Shown here one piece after another: positions 60,187 to 64,000 of a DNA stretch of 64,000 nt. Both the position numbers and the translations under genes were made by a program. Each line of letters opens with the position of its first letter. Position 1 is the first letter of the stretch. This DNA comes from Chrysaora quinquecirrha (Eukaryota; Cnidaria; Scyphozoa; Semaeostomeae; Pelagiidae). The DNA lies in NCBI GenBank assembly GCA_014526335.1, contig JACTAT010000032.1:6388468-6452467 (forward strand), read 5' to 3'. A model generated the notes under the pieces. That model ran no database searches. It was not told the DNA's origin and saw only the letters and a program-made list of their open reading frames with translations.

Positions 60187-60453
60187 GAAGCAACAAAATT
60201 TTTAAAAACAAATTTGAGGTTGTGTGGCTAAGTGATCAATGCGTCGTCTCAAGATTGTGGGATTCACGTCGTGATCACTTTCCACAAGCCTACTCTTAGG
60301 TGCCTAATTGCTGGGGGAGAAGGTTGGAGTAGGGGTTCAGCAGTATTTTTATAACATTAAAAGAGAAGAAGATAAATTGTTAATTAAATCCTCTCCGATA
60401 TCATAGAGACAGCTTATCAGTTATCGATGTTACCATTACATTATTATTTTCAG

Positions 60454-60616
60454 AACGATTGTTAGCTGCACAGAATCCATAAAAACAAACTGATCGACCA
60501 CATCAGCTGTTTGCGAATGCAACCCCCGTTCTTGCAATGATCCAACCTTCAGATGCTATTGCTCAAGGGTTACCTGGTATTCCCCTTCATCAGCCGATAC
60601 AACAATCGGAAAATGG
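60454..60616 (+). CDS. Proline-rich exon of an unknown gene, right-arm copy
   Basis: The acceptor TTATTTTCAG|AACG and donor AATG|GTGAGT equal those of the left-arm copy. The segment reads HQLFANATPVLAMIQPSDAI and ends HQPIQQSEN. One in-frame TAA after QNP is shared with the left copy. No family is recognised. Confidence 0.35.
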
Positions 60617-61002
60617 TGAGTACCATTAAGAAATTCTATTTACCTATTAATCATCATCATCATCATCAACATCAGGTCGGGTTGGTTATCTGTACAGTGG
60701 TGAACCTCTTTTTCTAGACGTTTCTTTCTTTAATGCCAGTCCTCACCAGTTTTTGGGTCTTCTGTGTACAGTATTAACCCCCCCGGGGGGGGGGGGGGTA
60801 ATTCGGCTACTAGTTCTGGATAGCAAATAGTGAGCATGCGCAAGAAAGATAATCATTATTTTTTGCAGCTATTATGAAATCAATTCGTAACAATTCAAGT
60901 CAATGCTTTCTTTTAAAGAAAGACTTTGCTTTAATGTACGAATAAAAAGCTAAGCCCAAAACTATGAGGAAATAAAGAATAATGTACAGCACTAAAAATA
61001 TT

Positions 61003-61557
61003 CTATGATAGTAAATGCTTTAATTTAAATAATTTGCCACGAGTTTTCGGATGTTTTTTGAAGAGATAATTTAAATTGAAAATCCCAGATCCAAAGTGCT
61101 TCAAATAATTGAAAATATCCCTTTGGGGCTTAACAAAGACATCTTCATGCCTAAAATCATAGTGACTATTACCCAAAAAGGTCACTGATAATTTGCTGGC
61201 CTTCGCCGCGGTTTCCTGCCTGTCAATCGTGAAATCAAGGGAGAATAAAGCGTGTAAATTGTGGGTAACTGCATTTTTGCAGACCACAACTCTACTCGCG
61301 GGGGTGATGCTTTAAAATTTGAGCTCCAGGAAGAACCTAACTGGCCGTAGCCGACGAATATCACATCAATTCCATCCCCCCTTTTAGAATTAGTTATTTG
61401 TGAGGCCAGAGACAAAACAATGTGATATTTTCTCCAAAAATGTTCTAACTTGACATTTACAATAGTTTTTGTTTTGAAATTTTGGACCAAGGGCGTGCCA
61501 AACAAGTGCCTTCAATTGAAGAATTATGTCTCTACGGCATAATGTTTTGATAAAATA
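61003..61557 (-). pseudogene. Unrecognised protein, right-arm copy, frame-broken and split by a transposon
   Basis: The C-terminal half is intact here: NAVTHNLHALFSLDFTIDRQ through DIFNYLKHFGSG to KLFKLKHLLS and a stop at 61003. The middle (KTIVNVKLEHFWRKYHIVLS, GIDVIFVGYGQLGS) is in another frame because of a break near 61280. The N-terminal part is separated by the long-TIR element inserted at 61568. It resumes at 63955-64000, where the codons around CEKVCVLD were split. Confidence 0.5.
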
Positions 61558-61610
61558 GTCCAGCACGGGCTATCTTTAAAACCTGGAATCTGGAATCTGG
61601 AAACTGGAAA

Positions 61611-61860
61611 ATGGAATCTAGAAAACATGGAATCTTTAAAACATGGAATCTAGAAAACATGGAATCTTTAAAACATGGAATCTAGAAAACATGGAATCTT
61701 TAAAACATGGAATCTAGAAAACATGGAATCTTTAAAACATGGAATCTAGAAAACATGGAATCTTTAAAACATGGAATCTAGAAAACATGGAATCTTTAAA
61801 ACATGGAATCTAGAAAACATGGAATCTTTAAAACATGGAATCTAGAAAACATGGAATCTA
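61611..61860 (+). repeat. 32-bp subterminal tandem repeat, left TIR
   Basis: Alternating 16-bp halves GGAATCTTTAAAACAT and GGAATCTAGAAAACAT are repeated about eight times. The mirror array lies at 63652-63900 in inverse orientation. Confidence 0.95.
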
Positions 61861-63651
61861 TAATCTCGTAATATGAGATGCTCGTAATCTGATATAGTGT
61901 TTGTCTAGATTACGTTAAAGCAAACCTGACCAACTCAAAACAGACCATCATCAGACTATCAAAACTCAGTCGGTTTTTCTATACAAAAGACCTATTAAGA
62001 AACATCCACGCCTTCTGTACTAATTTACCGATATTGAATGTCTCCAAAATCTATTGAAATCCTTTTGACATCGGATTCTCCAAATCTAGATCAGCAGGTC
62101 ACATAATTTCGATTTTTAAACAAGTATTGAAATTCGATAAGGCAATTTGAAAATTGAAATAATGATTTTGGTAATTATTTATTCAAACATGAGGAGGAAG
62201 ATTATGGTCAACAATTTGTCTTTGGTAAGAGTTGACTTACATAACATGTATCAAAATAATTAAGAATCGGTGATATTCAAAGAGGGGAATTCGAGGAGCA
62301 ATTCACTCCTTGAAAGTCTCGTACTCCTTTGCTGGAAGTCCTATTGTTTTCTCGGAAGTCCCTTGAAAGTCCTTTTGTTTTAAGGGAAGTCTCGTACGCC
62401 TCTTTGCAGAGTGAAATGCCCCTCGAAGGAATTTAACTGTTTAAAAAAGCGTAGCTACAAGATTCCTGTTGAAAAAAGGATTTCTAATTAATTTCCATGA
62501 AATCAATACAATTTACGGTAGGGTGTGTTTGATTAGGAGTGAATTGCCGAGAGTCTACAAAACGAAAACCTAAGAACGAAGAACAACAAAACGAAGACCG
62601 AAGACCGAAGACAATATCCAAATCGAATACAATGCAATACGCTTTTACGAAACATGATCAACAATCAAGACAACAATCAAAATAGAATTAAATCGCGGTG
62701 ATGACTAAAGTCAATGTCTTCGCTTTAAAGAAAAATGGCCGAACTCTGTAAAACGAAGACATCTCTATAAAACCAAAAATAAAGCAATCTTTTGTGTAGA
62801 TCATTTTTCTTGAAATTGAAAGTCTGGTACCCAGGGTACGTGAAATATCACTAAAAAATATAGGGGGCCCCGAGGGCCCCGGGGGCTCCAAAATGAGGCC
62901 CCCAAGGGCCGGGGCCGTGGATGTCGAACACCCCATAACATGTTGCGTTGAATTGGACTGAGCAGATTACTGAATAAAGGAATAAAGAACCCTTTTTATA
63001 TTCAACACAGCAATTAAAATAAGAACTGAACAATCAAGAACGGTTATATAACTTTAATTTGAATTTAATTTTTCTTAGCAACCAAGAACTATGTGAAGCC
63101 ATTTCAATTCAAAAATTTAGAAAAAGTACACGTGATGAACATTGGCTCCTTAACAACTAGCAAAACATCTGTAAACTGACACCACCATTTCTGTGACACA
63201 AGGGAAGTCAGAGAAAAGCCTTGTCTGTGCACAAATATTCAGAATGCCTCGTGGTGGTGTCATAGACAAAGACAAATAGTTGACCATAATCTTCCTCCTC
63301 ATGTTTGAATAACAGTAATCAATAATTACCAAAATCATTATTTCAATTTTCAAATTGCCTTATCGAATTTCAATACTTGTTTAAAAATCGAAATCGTGTG
63401 ACCTGCTGATCTAGATTTGGAGAATCCGATGTCAAAAGGATTTCAATAGATTTTGGAGACATTCAATATCGATAAATTAGTACAGAAGGCGTAGATGTTT
63501 CTTAATAGGTCTTTTGTATAGAAAAACCGACTGAATTCTGTTTTGAGTTTTGATAGTCTGATGATGGTCTGTTTTGAGTTGGTCAGGTTTGCTTTAACGT
63601 AATCTAGACAAACACTATATCAGATTACGAGCATCTCATATTACGAGATTA

Positions 63652-63900
63652 TAGATTCCATGTTTTCTAGATTCCATGTTTTAAAGATTCCATGTTTTCT
63701 AGATTCCATGTTTTAAAGATTCCATGTTTTCTAGATTCCATGTTTTAAAGATTCCATGTTTTCTAGATTCCATGTTTTAAAGATTCCATGTTTTCTAGAT
63801 TCCATGTTTTAAAGATTCCATGTTTTCTAGATTCCATGTTTTAAAGATTCCATGTTTTCTAGATTCCATGTTTTAAAGATTCCATGTTTTCTAGATTCCA
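63652..63900 (-). repeat. 32-bp subterminal tandem repeat, right TIR
   Basis: Inverse copy of the array at 61611-61860, with the same alternating 16-bp halves. Confidence 0.95.
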
Positions 63901-64000
63901 TTTTCCAGTTTCCAGATTCCAGATTCCAGGTTTTAAAGATAGCCGTCCAGCACGCATGCTTTTTCGCACAAAAATGCAAACTCGTGTGGCATGATTAGCG

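Larger units (their letters stand above)
61558..63954. mobile_element. Long-TIR element of Mutator-like or foldback type, 2.38 kb, with 10-bp target duplication
   Basis: The element (61568-63944) starts GGCTATCTTTAAAACCTGG and ends with the exact complement. The arms of about 660-680 bp (to 62225 and from 63267) consist of about 250 bp of a 32-bp subterminal repeat and a unique part. GTCCAGCACG flanks it on both sides (61558-61567 and 63945-63954), and the left arm of the inverted duplication has the empty site with a single copy. The 1.04-kb centre has no transposase, only GC-rich and CGAAGACC-type repeats. Target duplications of 8-11 bp with long TIRs are typical of Mutator-like elements; foldback elements are the alternative. 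Confidence 0.9.
58077..64000 (-). repeat. Right arm of the large inverted duplication, with two later insertions
   Basis: Without the LTR element (58786-60190 including one target copy) and the long-TIR element (61568-63954 including one target copy), this interval is the reverse complement of 54790-56935. The match reaches the window end, where position 64000 corresponds to about 54790, so the arm may continue outside. Confidence 0.9.

Noticed and set aside
54790..64000. A very large transposon with the whole arms as terminal inverted repeats
   Set aside because: The arms contain host-like exons with introns and flank an assembly gap, so segmental duplication or haplotype joining is simpler.

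Overview
The window reads as repeat-rich nuclear DNA of an invertebrate animal. It is AT-rich, its genes are interrupted by GT-AG introns, and it holds interstitial TTAGGG repeats, a Crypton-like tyrosine recombinase, LINE, LTR and DNA-transposon remains, and two-pore potassium channel (K2P) and DUF229 genes. A cnidarian or similar early-branching animal fits, but this is an inference and the species cannot be named. Two gaps of exactly 500 N (35309-35808, 57577-58076) mark a scaffolded assembly. Several otherwise good genes carry single-base frame breaks, often at A or T runs, so residual indel errors are likely in places.

Layout: 1-2480 (minus) is the 3' part of a DUF229 gene, with a 768-bp Tc1/mariner-type MITE directly upstream (2481-3252). 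3422-6006 and 8152-10328 (both minus) are tandem paralogous K2P-type channel genes. They share an intron position inside the first selectivity filter and have unusual filter residues. 12195-13170 is a tRNA-derived sequence followed by an 8-bp minisatellite. 13286-13840 is a short-motif repeat split by a poly-A retroposon. 15480-17505 is a 195-bp satellite that runs into an inverted repeat with telomere-like ends (17515-17925) and a second inverted repeat (17963-18430). 19601-21788 (minus) is a decayed or error-containing Crypton-like recombinase. 23358-35308 looks like the 5' part of a plus-strand gene whose intron holds about 10.9 kb of a 9-bp satellite (CACCCTTGT).

38434-53400 is a graveyard, or an amplified relative, of a kinesin-like gene. 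Three fragments of a motor P-loop exon (46411, 49752 and, on the minus strand, 52571-52712) sit among repeatedly copied neighbouring exons. One 43-bp acidic mini-exon with its flanks has been amplified into about 44 units of 167 bp (38868-46200). A basic exon has been amplified into 254-bp units (47611-49240) and then 77-bp units (49184-49620).

54790-64000 is a large inverted duplication whose arms flank the second N gap. The arms share an unrecognised ORF, a proline-rich exon-like sequence and the last exon of a coiled-coil protein gene. The right arm has gained a 1.4-kb non-autonomous LTR element with apparently identical LTRs and a 2.4-kb long-TIR, Mutator-like or foldback element with a 10-bp target duplication. 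The left arm preserves both empty sites. The few host genes recognised (DUF229 protein, two channels, the coiled-coil protein, the kinesin relative) do not form an obvious shared pathway.
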